From Verrucomicrobiota bacterium (GTDB lineage Bacteria; Verrucomicrobiota; Verrucomicrobiia; Opitutales; Opitutaceae), in the NCBI GenBank assembly GCA_016721945.1, contig JADKHC010000003.1:186001-250000 (forward strand): a DNA stretch of 64,000 nt. Reading direction: 5' to 3'. The notes beneath the pieces were generated by a model. The model worked only from the letters and a program-made list of their open reading frames with translations, did no database searches and was not told the origin of the DNA. Shown here in pieces: positions 36,595 through 46,043 of the stretch. Positions within the stretch are counted from its first letter, which is position 1; every line of letters begins with the position of its first letter. Position numbers and translations under genes: made by a program.

Positions 36595-39500
36595 ATGAAG
36601 ACCTTCGTTCGCTCTCGGGTTAGGATTATAGCGGTTGTGTCGCTAGTCGCTAGTTCGGTCGCGCCGGTTTCCGCCATCGACATCGATCGGTATGGGAAGT
36701 CACACGTCACGTTGCAGGATATGACCGATGCGGCCAACGCGCAGTTCCGGGCAGATGCGGCCAACTGGCAACGCAGGCTCCGGGAAAACGCCGCGCGCAA
36801 CGATACGGGTGAGAGCAACTGCTCACGCATCTTGCGCGAGATGAAAGAGCAGGAAGCAGCGGAGCGCTCTTCCGCTCGCGCCGCCGATGCGCGCAAAGTA
36901 CGCGAGCAAGCCGAAGCGAAACAACGCGCCGCCGAGGACGAACGTCGCTGGCGCGAGGAAGCGGCGAGGAATGCCCGCGCCATCGAGAACGGGAAACAGA
37001 TATTCCGGGAGCAGGCCGCCCGAGAATTCGAGAGTCGCAATGGTGCCATGCTGCGCACCAGCAGGGCATTTCTTTCCGCTCTTCGTGCCGGCTCACCGTT
37101 TCCGAAAGAGCGCGGTGTCGAAGTTCCCTATGCCCTGCTCACAGGTTCGTTCAAAGGGGCGACTTTGGCTGAGATCGGCCTGACTTGTACCGCGCAAGAG
37201 CGATATGCCGTGGGCATGGAGATCTTGCGGCAGCGAGACCTGGGGGAGACCGATTACGACTCTTGGGTGCCGACGGCAGCTTACGTGCTCAATGAGCAGA
37301 CGTGGCAGTTGATCGCAGAGTGTTCGGATCGAGATCGTCTCTATGTGGGTGGTGACGATGAGGTGTACGATAGTCACTGGGCTCCGCTGGTGGCGGCGTT
37401 AGTGTACCCGAAGGCGCGTCTCGATCAGCGGCAGCGTAAGGCGGCGATTGCGATGCTGGCCGAGGTTATCAACAGCGTGCCGACCACGCAGTCGAGCGAT
37501 GATCTCGCGAAGGCGTGTTTGCTGGTCGCCGCCGCCCGCAAGGTTCCCGAACTCGCGCGCCTCGACCGCCTGCAAAAAGTCATCATCCCCCAAGTACAGG
37601 CGAGCATCTGGGTCCATGGGTTCCCCGTTTTTCCCGCTGCGACTGAGGGTAACGCGATTCCCGAATCGACTGCTTTGGGCAAAGGCCCGTGGCTGGAGTT
37701 GGCGATGAAACTTATCCTTGCCTCGAATTATTCTGCGGCGGGTCATCAGTCTCATCCGAGTTCATGGTTCATGTCGCTGCGTCGCTTGCGCCGGAGCGAG
37801 GGCTTGGCGGCGGCCTCGGATTCGACCCGCAAATTTCTCCAGCTCGCGCTCGAAGGATGCTGCGATCGTCTTCAGGCTTCGAGCTATCTTCGCCAGGCGC
37901 TTCAAGCTGATTTCGATTTCGCGCTGACGGCCGATACCGCCGTACTCAACGCCCCCGACCTGGTGCGTTGGGATGAGGCGCTCTGGAACGGGAGCGTTGA
38001 GTATATGCGGAAGCCAGAGGGCTCGATGAAAGTGCTCTGCGGGCAAAGTCCTGCCGGCTCCGGTGTCGCCGGTTTCCTTTTTCAGTCGGGTCCGAAAGTG
38101 ATGTCCGACTATCTCGCGTTCGTTTGCGGCGAGCCAGCCAAACCCACGGCAAACATGGCCGAAGTCATGCGGTTAAAGTCCAAGGCGGAGAAGGAGAAAT
38201 ATTGGCGCGAACTCGAGCGCGACCCGATCGAGATCATGAACTTTCGCGCTTGGTACGCGCTCCATCAACTCACCACGCCTTTTATCAACGCGGGCAAACC
38301 GCTCTCCGCTCTCGGCATCGCCAAAGAACGCTGGAACGACCTCGTGATCGTCGGCGAGACGGCCGGCCGTTTGGGTGATAGGGATTGGAGCGAACCGGCG
38401 ACCGTCGCCAAATTGGTGCAGGTGCGCCGCGAGATTCTCGGCGAGTCTGCTGCGGAGTTGCTGCGGCCAAAATACTCCACGCAACCCGCCACGCTCAGGC
38501 GGACGTTGCGCAGTTTGACGCAGCAAAGCAGCGGGACTTTAAGCACTGAATATCGGAAAGCCGTCGAAAGCCTTTTGGCGGTCGCGCAGGACGTGGTCGA
38601 TCCCGCCACCGTGCTGACGATCGCGCAGATTCGCGGGCCGATGCTGGGTGATTGGGCGAAGCTCGGCACGTGGCTTGATGATCCACGCCGCCGCCCTAAA
38701 GATGATAAGGATCCGCTGTACGCTCTGTTTATTGTCGCGATCGTAGAACGCGATATGGTCGCCGGCTCGCTCACGAGCATTCCCTTCGGTCCGCGGGCTG
38801 ATGCTGAAGCCTGCCAACAATTTCATGATTGGCTGGTCGATGTCCTCGCGGCCACGGGTGCTGCGCGCAAGAAGCTCATCGATGAGCATTTCCCTTCGGT
38901 AATCTATTGCCCCGACGCCGCCAGCGCCTACCCGGATTTGCGCATGGTCGGTTACGATATCGACCGCGGCGGTTTTGCCTCTCGCGCATTATTGTTGTTG
39001 AGCTCGGAGGAGTTTAACCCGGAGTGGCTCATTCTCAACGGATACGCCACGATTGAGGGTGAAGATGGGAAGGAGCAACGGATCGGTGGCCCTGACCTCG
39101 AGCCCTGGCTAGCGGCGGTGGCGAAACTGCCACGCACGGTGACGCCGGAAGTGTTGCTCGCCGAACTTTCCGACGCCGTGAAAGCGCGCCGCGCTTATCT
39201 CGCGGCGAAAGCCACAGCTCTCGCGACGCCGTCGCCGGAGGCCGCGCCGCGCGAGCTCACGGAGGAGGAGGCGCGCGCTCTCATCCTGAAAGAAGAGCGC
39301 GCGGACAAAGACCGCCGCACGCGCTGGGTCGCCGACGGTTGTCAGGATGCGTTGGTTCGGCTGGCCAATCGCTGGAGTCCGTCGCGCGAATCCGCGCAGG
39401 CTGAGCTCCTAGCGCTCGGCGACAAAGTCCTCCTCGATGATGAAGGGAAAGTTAAAGCCAATCCCATCTGCATCGCGGCCCGCTTCGCGTGGGAGCAGGC

Positions 39501-39681
39501 CAAGATGAAAGGCATGGATGACGCGAGCGCGTTTGCGGCGGCGACGTCGGAGTTGCCAAACGAGATACTAAAAACGCTCGCGACTCTGGCCCAAGTGACG
39601 ACGCGTACACAACCGCTGCTGTTGTGGCACGACGAGCATTTCACCCGCGAAGCCGTCGCAGCGATGGCGAGCTGCCCGTGA
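36595..39681 (+). CDS. Large secreted protein of unknown function
   Basis: 1028 residues. A signal peptide (about 1-27, VSLVASSVAPVSAID) is followed by a very charged coiled coil (about 60-150, with many Arg/Glu/Ala). A long, mostly helical body with repeat-like segments follows and no catalytic motif was recognised. A second charged stretch lies at about 860-905 (PRELTEEEARALILKEERAD). It starts 58 bp after the preceding secreted protein. It may be a helical-repeat scaffold on the periplasmic side. Confidence 0.6.
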   Translation: MKTFVRSRVRIIAVVSLVASSVAPVSAIDIDRYGKSHVTLQDMTDAANAQFRADAANWQRRLRENAARNDTGESNCSRILREMKEQEAAERSSARAADARKVREQAEAKQRAAEDERRWREEAARNARAIENGKQIFREQAAREFESRNGAMLRTSRAFLSALRAGSPFPKERGVEVPYALLTGSFKGATLAEIGLTCTAQERYAVGMEILRQRDLGETDYDSWVPTAAYVLNEQTWQLIAECSDRDRLYVGGDDEVYDSHWAPLVAALVYPKARLDQRQRKAAIAMLAEVINSVPTTQSSDDLAKACLLVAAARKVPELARLDRLQKVIIPQVQASIWVHGFPVFPAATEGNAIPESTALGKGPWLELAMKLILASNYSAAGHQSHPSSWFMSLRRLRRSEGLAAASDSTRKFLQLALEGCCDRLQASSYLRQALQADFDFALTADTAVLNAPDLVRWDEALWNGSVEYMRKPEGSMKVLCGQSPAGSGVAGFLFQSGPKVMSDYLAFVCGEPAKPTANMAEVMRLKSKAEKEKYWRELERDPIEIMNFRAWYALHQLTTPFINAGKPLSALGIAKERWNDLVIVGETAGRLGDRDWSEPATVAKLVQVRREILGESAAELLRPKYSTQPATLRRTLRSLTQQSSGTLSTEYRKAVESLLAVAQDVVDPATVLTIAQIRGPMLGDWAKLGTWLDDPRRRPKDDKDPLYALFIVAIVERDMVAGSLTSIPFGPRADAEACQQFHDWLVDVLAATGAARKKLIDEHFPSVIYCPDAASAYPDLRMVGYDIDRGGFASRALLLLSSEEFNPEWLILNGYATIEGEDGKEQRIGGPDLEPWLAAVAKLPRTVTPEVLLAELSDAVKARRAYLAAKATALATPSPEAAPRELTEEEARALILKEERADKDRRTRWVADGCQDALVRLANRWSPSRESAQAELLALGDKVLLDDEGKVKANPICIAARFAWEQAKMKGMDDASAFAAATSELPNEILKTLATLAQVTTRTQPLLLWHDEHFTREAVAAMASCP

Positions 39682-39727
39682 GAAACAGAGCTATTGAACT
39701 TTATCGCACGACCCACGCTGGTGCTGC

Positions 39728-40183
39728 GTGGCAAAATTGACGATGGTCAACGAATTGGTTCACTGGACTTGTCGGCGTAGCATTCATCGCTTCTGTGTGG
39801 GTGTGCGTCGTCGCTTCGCCCTCTTTTCCCTTCTGACCGCCTGGCTCCTCGCCACCGGCAGCCAGTGGGATGTTTTACAGGTGTTCGCGTGGGGACGCAT
39901 GTTTGTCGGGTACGCGCAAACGATGTCGGTCGGCGAAGCGCTGGCGGAAACGTTCGACGCCGACAAACCCTGCTCGCTCTGCTGCGCCGTGCGCGAGGCG
40001 AAACAGCAGGAAAGCAAACAGCTGCCACCGGAATTTCGGCTGCGCGAAAAACTGATTCTTATTTTTCAGCCAACGGCTGAATGTGTGGCCACGGTTTCCC
40101 ACGAAGCCCGCTGGCCGGTTGTGGAATGTTTGCTAACAGGCCGAGGACGCGCTGAACCGGCCGTACCACCGCCACGGGTCTGA
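39728..40183 (+). CDS. Small Cys-containing membrane protein before the copper receptor
   Basis: Up to 151 residues from GTG 39728, but the DNR-type box at 39737-39750 includes the next start (ATG 39743). The real start is probably a downstream GTG (39797 or 39803), giving about 125 residues. One hydrophobic segment (ALFSLLTAWLLATG) is followed by QVFAWGRMFVGYAQTMSVGE and a Cys motif DKPCSLCCAV. DUF2946-like proteins of this pattern often precede copper TonB receptors. The intergenic stretch 40184-40371 shows no gene. Confidence 0.6.
   Translation: MAKLTMVNELVHWTCRRSIHRFCVGVRRRFALFSLLTAWLLATGSQWDVLQVFAWGRMFVGYAQTMSVGEALAETFDADKPCSLCCAVREAKQQESKQLPPEFRLREKLILIFQPTAECVATVSHEARWPVVECLLTGRGRAEPAVPPPRV
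39737..39750. promoter_or_regulatory. DNR/FNR-type box at the copper-supply genes
   Basis: TTGACGATGGTCAA is a perfect TTGA-N6-TCAA box. It covers the nominal ATG of the following gene, so the true start is likely downstream. A weak -10-like TAGCAT (39778-39783) lies 27 nt beyond the box, five more than at the other boxes. It would place the TonB receptor operon under the same regulator as nos. Confidence 0.5.
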
Positions 40184-40371
40184 CGAGGCAACGATAGCGT
40201 GCCTGCCCTGAGCCTTTCGAAAGGGCCGGGCCGTCCATCAACCCTGCCCCTCCTACGCGCCACCATTGCGCGTTTTTCACCACCCACGGACTTCGTCCGT
40301 CGCGCCCCGCGCAGCTGCGCTCGGCCGTGTTTCACCATAACCAGCTAAAAGACTTTTCCGCTATTCACCGA

Positions 40372-42687
40372 ATGCATCCCGTACGAACTTTCGCCTTGGC
40401 TGCGGCCACGGCCTTGACCGCCATCGCCCAGCAAAACCCCAATCCGCCCGAACTCGCTTACGCCGCTCCGATCGTCCTCGACGACTACCTGGTCGAGACG
40501 AACGCAGCGACCTTCGATAAAAAAGCACCTGCCGTCACCCAGCAGGTGCTCGGCTCCGACCTCAAGTCGTTCAATCTCGCCACCACTGTCGGCGCGTTGC
40601 GCAATCTGCCCAACCTTTTCATCCGCGAGCGCTTCATCGGCGACAAAAACGCCCCCGTCGGCATCCGTGGCACCTCCAACCGCCAGACCGGCCGCACTGT
40701 CGTGCTTGCCGATGGAATAATGTTGTCGAACTTCCTCGGCACCGGTTTTGGCAATTCGCCCCGCTGGTTCCTGCTCGCCCCGGAGGAGATCGAAAAGGCC
40801 GCCGTGATCTATGGACCATTCTCCGCTCTTTATCCAGGCAACTCCATCGGCGGCACCGTCCTGTTCACCACGTCGATGCCAGCCAAAACGATTGCCACCG
40901 CCAAGGCCCAGTATTTCACGCACTCCTTTAAAGAATACGGAACCAACGACGACCTCCACGGCTCCAGCGCCTTCGTGTCGTTTGGCAGCCGTCAGGGCAG
41001 GTTCAGCTACTACGGCTTCTACAGCCATCTCGACAACCTCAGCGCCACCACTCAGTTCTCCACCATCAATAACTCCGCCACCGCAGCCCCCGGCACTGGC
41101 GGCACGGCGGCGAGCGGCGCGCACACGGACACTGATTTCGCCAACAACCCCCGCATCATCTACGGCGCCGAGGGCCCCACCAAGGCCGTCCACGATCTCT
41201 TCAAGATCAAACTCGGCCTCGAACTCGCCAACGCACTCCAACTCCGCTACACTCTCGCGTACTGGAGCAACAGCGAAGATCGCACCCGCCCCCAGACCTA
41301 CCTCCGCGGCACTGACGGTGCCGAAATATGGTCCGGTAAAGTCGAGACCGCCGGCCGAACCTTCACCATCGCCAATTCCCAGTTCAGCCTCAGCGAGCGC
41401 ACCCAGGCCGACCTCATCAACGCCATTGCTCTCTCTTACACGCCCGACACTGGTCTCCAGGCCGTCATCTCCGGCAATCTCTACGATGTCCTCGAAGACG
41501 ATACCCGCGCCTCCACCGCCGCATTGCCTAACGCCCGCTCGGGCGGTTCCGGCCTCGGCACCGTCGTCGACCACACCGGCTGGAAAGCGCTCGATGTGAA
41601 ACTCGGTTACCGCGCCCCCGACGGTTGGCTCGCCGCCCGCGCCCCGTCGTTTGGCTGGCACTACGATAACTATTTCACGGTCTCTAACCAATATGTTCTC
41701 TCCAACTGGCGCGACGCCTCCACCCGCACCGTGCTCAACAACGGCAACGGCGGCCGAACCCGCACCCAGGCCCTCTACGCCCAGGATGCCTGGGCCATCA
41801 CCCCGGAGTGGACGCTCACGCCCGGTCTCCGTTGGGAAAACTGGCACGCCACCCACGGCTATCGCGAAAAAGATTTCAGCGGTGCCCGCGTCCGCAGCGA
41901 CTACGCCGACCGCAGCCAGAGCGCCCTCTCGCCCAAACTCGCCCTCGCCTGGAAACCCGCCCCGGTCTGGAGCGCACGTCTCTCCCTCGCCGAAGCCTAT
42001 CGTTTTCCGACCGTCGGTGAACTCTTCCAAGGCTCCATCTCCGCCAACGGCTCCATCACCAACAACGACCCAAACCTCCGCGCCGAACGCGCTCTCGACA
42101 AAGACCTCACCGTCGAACGCTCACTCGGCAAGGACGGCCTCATCCGCCTCAGCCTCTTCGAGGAGGACGTGCGCCGCGCCCTCATCAGCCAGTCCACCCT
42201 CCTGCCCAATGGCACCTCTTTCAGTGGCACCCAGAACATCGGCCGCATCCGCTCGCGCGGCGCCGAACTTGCCATCGACAGGAAGAAATTCCTCCACCGA
42301 TCCCTCGATCTGAATTTCGCCGTGAGCCACACCGACGCCCGCATCCTGGAAAATCCTGCCTTACCATCCTCCATCGGTAAACGCGTTCCCCGCATCCCGT
42401 TCTGGCAGACCCGCGCCGGCCTCCAATGGCGCGCCTCCTCGTGGCTCGCGCTCAGCACCCATCTGCGCACCGCCAGCCAGCAATACAACACGCTCGACAA
42501 CTCCGACCCCCGTGGCGGTTACGGCGGCACCGACAAATACGCCGTCGTCGACCTCAAGGCCACCGCGACCCTTCGCAAAAACTTCACCGCCTCCCTCGGC
42601 TGCGACAACGTCGGTGATTACCGTTACTACGTCTATCACCCCATGCCCGAGCGCACCTGGTTCGCCGAGATCAACTGGAGCCTCTGA
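40372..42687 (+). CDS. TonB-dependent receptor, NosA/OprC-like (probable copper receptor)
   Basis: 771 residues from ATG 40372 (MHPVRTFALAAATALTAIAQ, signal peptide). An earlier start at 40327 adds 15 residues. The plug domain has LDDYLVET (TonB box region), GALRNLPNLFIRER, IRGTSNRQTGRTVVLADGI and VIYGPFSALYPGNSIGGTVL. A 22-strand barrel follows, ending in a Trp-Ser-Leu C-terminus. Genes on both sides carry Cys motifs or copper themes, the nos cluster needs copper, and a DNR-type box lies upstream. A copper(-chelate) substrate, as for NosA/OprC, is the best guess. Confidence 0.82.
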   Translation: MHPVRTFALAAATALTAIAQQNPNPPELAYAAPIVLDDYLVETNAATFDKKAPAVTQQVLGSDLKSFNLATTVGALRNLPNLFIRERFIGDKNAPVGIRGTSNRQTGRTVVLADGIMLSNFLGTGFGNSPRWFLLAPEEIEKAAVIYGPFSALYPGNSIGGTVLFTTSMPAKTIATAKAQYFTHSFKEYGTNDDLHGSSAFVSFGSRQGRFSYYGFYSHLDNLSATTQFSTINNSATAAPGTGGTAASGAHTDTDFANNPRIIYGAEGPTKAVHDLFKIKLGLELANALQLRYTLAYWSNSEDRTRPQTYLRGTDGAEIWSGKVETAGRTFTIANSQFSLSERTQADLINAIALSYTPDTGLQAVISGNLYDVLEDDTRASTAALPNARSGGSGLGTVVDHTGWKALDVKLGYRAPDGWLAARAPSFGWHYDNYFTVSNQYVLSNWRDASTRTVLNNGNGGRTRTQALYAQDAWAITPEWTLTPGLRWENWHATHGYREKDFSGARVRSDYADRSQSALSPKLALAWKPAPVWSARLSLAEAYRFPTVGELFQGSISANGSITNNDPNLRAERALDKDLTVERSLGKDGLIRLSLFEEDVRRALISQSTLLPNGTSFSGTQNIGRIRSRGAELAIDRKKFLHRSLDLNFAVSHTDARILENPALPSSIGKRVPRIPFWQTRAGLQWRASSWLALSTHLRTASQQYNTLDNSDPRGGYGGTDKYAVVDLKATATLRKNFTASLGCDNVGDYRYYVYHPMPERTWFAEINWSL

Positions 42688-42699
42688 TTCAACCGAGCT

Positions 42700-43932
42700 A
42701 TGAGAACCATAATAAAATCCATTCTGCTTTTTTCTCTGGCGGCCTCCGCGCTTTCCGCCCAGGAAAACGCCCACGGGAGCCATCGGCCGGCACCCGCCGC
42801 GCGAGTCGAACCAACCGCCATCCCCGAAATCCGCAGCCTCGACATCGCCGTGTCGGGGCAGACGCTCCACCTGCTCCTCGGCGAGTTCCGCCCCGCCGAA
42901 AGCCGCACCAGCCTCTGGCATCGCCGCTCCGACGACGGTGGCCTGAGCTGGTCCCCTCCCGCGCGGGTGGATACCGGCGGCCCGGCGCCCTACGGACGCG
43001 GGCGCGGCACGGATTTCCAAATCGTCGCCGTCGGCGAAAACCTCACCACTGTCTGGCTCACCGACGGCCCCAGCCGCACCAAACGCGGCCCGCTCGTCTG
43101 CGCTCGTTCTACCGATGGCGGGCGCACCTGGCAGCCAGCCGCCACTCCCGCCAATGACGGCACCGACTGCGACCACGCCTTCATCGACCTCGCCGCCACA
43201 CCCGACGGCGCGATCCACGCCCTGTGGCTCGACGCCCGCTCGGGAGAAGGGAAGGGCCTCATATCCGCCCGCTCCCGGGATTTCGGCGCCACCTGGTCGA
43301 CGAACCGGATCGTAGATCCAAAAACCTGCGAGTGCTGCTGGAATATTCTCCAGGCCGATCAAGCAGGCGTCCTTTACGGGTTCTACCGCGACATCGACCC
43401 GCGCGACATGACAGTGGCGCTCTCCGGCGACGGCGGCACCACCTGGCGCAGCTTGCCTCCGGGCGGCGCATTTCACTGGGACTTTAAGGGCTGTCCTCAC
43501 GTCGGTGGTGCGTTGGCCGTGCAAGGCTCCGGCGCCACCGCGCGTCTTCACACCCTTGTTTGGACCGGTGTCGCCGGCCGTTCGGGGCTCCATTACCTCA
43601 CCACGTCGGCCCCGGATTTTGCCTGGTCCGCCCCCGTGCGCATCGGTAGCGATCGCGCGCGCTACTCCGACATCGCCGTGACGCCTTCTGGCGTGGTCGC
43701 CGCCGCCTGGATCGAGACGACACCCGAAGGCGAGACCATCCTCCGCTACCAACTCTCCCGAGATGGCGGTAATCACTGGTTATTCGCTGTTGCCGTCCCA
43801 TCAGCAAAAAATGGCCCGACTCATCCGCGCCTCGCCGTTATCGGTGAACGCTTCCACCTCTTCTGGTCCGCCACGCAGGCTCCCGACTGGCACCACATCA
43901 CCCTTATCGGCGAATCCACCGCACTACCATAA
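42700..43932 (+). CDS. Secreted BNR/sialidase-like beta-propeller with a CECC motif
   Basis: 410 residues. A signal peptide (about 1-21) is followed by a six-bladed propeller with Asp-box repeats (SDDGGLSWS, STDGGRTWQ, SRDFGATWS, SGDGGTTWR, SRDGGNHW). It has a distinctive PKTCECCWN motif (about 208-216) and a Cys-His pair at KGCPHVGG. Sialidase catalytic residues could not be identified, so it is probably a binding protein. It starts 12 bp after the TonB receptor. The Cys motif suggests copper binding, which is inference. Confidence 0.75.
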   Translation: MRTIIKSILLFSLAASALSAQENAHGSHRPAPAARVEPTAIPEIRSLDIAVSGQTLHLLLGEFRPAESRTSLWHRRSDDGGLSWSPPARVDTGGPAPYGRGRGTDFQIVAVGENLTTVWLTDGPSRTKRGPLVCARSTDGGRTWQPAATPANDGTDCDHAFIDLAATPDGAIHALWLDARSGEGKGLISARSRDFGATWSTNRIVDPKTCECCWNILQADQAGVLYGFYRDIDPRDMTVALSGDGGTTWRSLPPGGAFHWDFKGCPHVGGALAVQGSGATARLHTLVWTGVAGRSGLHYLTTSAPDFAWSAPVRIGSDRARYSDIAVTPSGVVAAAWIETTPEGETILRYQLSRDGGNHWLFAVAVPSAKNGPTHPRLAVIGERFHLFWSATQAPDWHHITLIGESTALP

Positions 43933-44021
43933 GCGCCCCACGCTCCAAGGCCGGCCTACCGTCGACAATTCGGAAACGGAGCGTGTAGCAAGCAACTCAA
44001 CCGAGGGCTTCCCTCCGAACC

Positions 44022-44035
44022 TTGACCCGTATCAA
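44022..44035. promoter_or_regulatory. DNR/FNR-type box with -10 for the CopD-like gene
   Basis: TTGACCCGTATCAA is a perfect TTGA-N6-TCAA box. The -10-like TACATT (44058-44063) starts exactly 22 nt after it, as at 27213 and 28166. The predicted start site at about 44070 lies 68 bp before the gene at 44138. Confidence 0.7.
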
Positions 44036-44137
44036 CGACCTCGGAGGCACACGCTGCTACATTGCACATGAGACACATTCTCGCACCGCCATCCCGGCAA
44101 TGCGTGTCATGTCTCACCAAACTACAATTCCCTTGCC

Positions 44138-44578
44138 ATGGCTCAGTACTACGGACTCTTCCTCACGCTTCATCTGCTCTGTGCGATCACCTTCATTGGC
44201 GCCGTGTTTTTTGAAGTGCTCGTCATTGAGCCACTTGAAAAAATTCTCCCCGACGGTCTCGGCGAAAAACTCGCCGAAGCGATCCCTGCACACGTCCGGA
44301 AATTCATGCCCTACATCGTCGCGACGCTCTTCCTCACCGGCTTTGCCATGTTCTGGACCCACTTCCGCGGCGACATGAACTTCTTCAAAACAAAGTTCGG
44401 CGTCATGCTTACGATCAAGATGCTGCTCGCCTTCACCGTCCTCGGGATTTTCGCGTCCGCCATCCGAGCCTCGGTCAAAGGCACCATGAACCCGTGCCGC
44501 TTCAAATACACGCACCGCATCGTCGCCGTCCTCATGCTCGGCATCGTCCTCCTAGCCAAAGGCATGTTCTATCTCTAA
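44138..44578 (+). CDS. CopD-like membrane protein
   Basis: 146 residues with four membrane helices (LTLHLLCAITFIGAVFFEVL, MPYIVATLFLTGFAMFW, a third at about 86-106 and a fourth at about 125-143). His in LHLLC and in YTHRIVAVLML fit haem- or copper-liganding positions of the CopD/DUF2269-like family. It is probably involved in copper or haem handling at the inner membrane. It has its own DNR-type promoter. Confidence 0.7.
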   Translation: MAQYYGLFLTLHLLCAITFIGAVFFEVLVIEPLEKILPDGLGEKLAEAIPAHVRKFMPYIVATLFLTGFAMFWTHFRGDMNFFKTKFGVMLTIKMLLAFTVLGIFASAIRASVKGTMNPCRFKYTHRIVAVLMLGIVLLAKGMFYL

Positions 44579-44805
44579 GATACTCCCATTAACCGACGGC
44601 CATCACGGGCTTGCACCGTTCTCTTTCTAGGTTCCTCCTGCGCCTTCAAACAACAAATTCGCATGAAAAAACTAGCCGCTATTGAACCAATAATAGCATC
44701 AAGCCCTCCGTATCACCTTCCCTCTCGATAGTCCGCCCGGCTGGCCACGCGACTCAGCCGCATTAAGACAAGAACCATTTGCCATCTTCACGTTATTCCG
44801 GACGC

Positions 44806-46017
44806 TTACGCAGTCAGCTCAAGCGCCCCCTGCAAGTCCGCGATGATGTCACCCGCATCCTCGATGCCCACGGCAAGCCGGATCAGGCTGTCGGAAATAC
44901 CGGCTTGGTTCCGTGCCTCCGGAGTCATGCCCCGATGGCTAGTTTTCGTCGGGCGCGTCGCCAGCGTCTCAAGCCCGCCAAGGCTCACGGCATGCGTGAC
45001 GAGTCTCAAGCGGTTCAGGAAGCGCACCGCAGCTTGCTCCCCGCCCGCCAACTCAAACGACAACAACCCGCCGCCATGCTTCATCTGTTTTCTGAAGAGC
45101 GTTGCCTGCGGGTGCGTTTCCAGACCGGGATAGTACACCCGCGCGATTTCCTTCCTGCTCGATAACCATTCGGCGATACAGGCTCCGTTTCGATTATGCG
45201 TCGCCATTCGCAACGCGAAGGTGCGCATGCCCCGCTGCACCAGCCACGCATCCAGCGCGTTGACCGTGCCGCCGAGGTTTTTATGCACCGCTCTTTGCGC
45301 AGGCAGGATCGGCTCGCGACTGATGACACACCCGCCAACCATGTCGCTGTGTCCGTTGAGATACTTTGTCGTCGAATGCACGACCCAATCCACCCCGAAC
45401 GCCAACGGCTGCTGATTCAACGGCGTGGCCACCGTGTTATCCACGATCACGGGAGCACCGCTCCCCCGCGCATGCGCCACCGCATCCTCCAAGTCGATCA
45501 ATCGCATGATCGGATTTGAAGGCGTCTCGATCAAAACCGCCCCAGCCCGGCCCAAGGCATCATGCCATTTACCGGTGTTTGTAGGTTCGACAAATTCGAC
45601 CGGCACACGGCCGATCTCTGCGAGTATTTTCGCCAGTTCGAAACTACCGCCATAAATGTCGGGATGAGTCACCAGCGGACCCGCCCGGCCCCGCAACGAC
45701 ATCAGCACGGCACAGAGCACCGCCGCGTTGCCCGAACTCGTCACCAGCGCCTCCGCTCCGCCCTCCATTGCCGCCAGCATCTTCGAAAGATCTTCGACTG
45801 TCGGATTGCCAAACCGCGTGTAGGCATAGCCCCTCCGGCGTCCTGAAAACAAATCCTCCGCGTCGTCCGTCGACCCCAGATCGAAAACGGCGCACTGGGC
45901 AATCGATGGCTGGATCGGTTGGTTGGTGCCTGGGCCGCGCCCGGTGCCACCGTGCGCGCAGAGTGTCGCCAGTTTTATGGTATCAGCCGCATAGCTATCC
46001 GTTTTTGCATGCTCCAT
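44806..46017 (-). CDS. Cystathionine gamma-synthase/lyase family PLP enzyme
   Basis: 403 residues from ATG 46017 (MEHAKTDSYAADTIKL, with GAGA upstream); the longer frame to 46128 runs into the regulator gene. Family motifs: YAYTRFGNPTVEDL, SSGNAAVLCAVL, TPSNPIMRLIDL and the PLP-binding Lys in VVHSTTKYLNGHSD, then GMRTFALRM. It catalyses gamma- or beta-exchange or elimination in trans-sulfuration or methionine synthesis; the exact reaction cannot be read from sequence. It is downstream of, and possibly cotranscribed with, the Crp/Fnr-type regulator. The gap 44579-44805 holds no gene. Confidence 0.88.
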   Translation of the reverse strand: MEHAKTDSYAADTIKLATLCAHGGTGRGPGTNQPIQPSIAQCAVFDLGSTDDAEDLFSGRRRGYAYTRFGNPTVEDLSKMLAAMEGGAEALVTSSGNAAVLCAVLMSLRGRAGPLVTHPDIYGGSFELAKILAEIGRVPVEFVEPTNTGKWHDALGRAGAVLIETPSNPIMRLIDLEDAVAHARGSGAPVIVDNTVATPLNQQPLAFGVDWVVHSTTKYLNGHSDMVGGCVISREPILPAQRAVHKNLGGTVNALDAWLVQRGMRTFALRMATHNRNGACIAEWLSSRKEIARVYYPGLETHPQATLFRKQMKHGGGLLSFELAGGEQAAVRFLNRLRLVTHAVSLGGLETLATRPTKTSHRGMTPEARNQAGISDSLIRLAVGIEDAGDIIADLQGALELTA

Positions 46018-46043
46018 AAATTTTTCTCGCGGCGTCACACCGG

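Noticed and set aside
40345..42030. 561-codon minus-strand frame opposite the TonB receptor
   Set aside because: It is an antisense shadow with skewed Gly/Ala/Glu composition and no domain.
42361..43776. 471-codon minus-strand frame opposite the BNR propeller
   Set aside because: It is antisense to a gene with signal peptide and Asp-box repeats.
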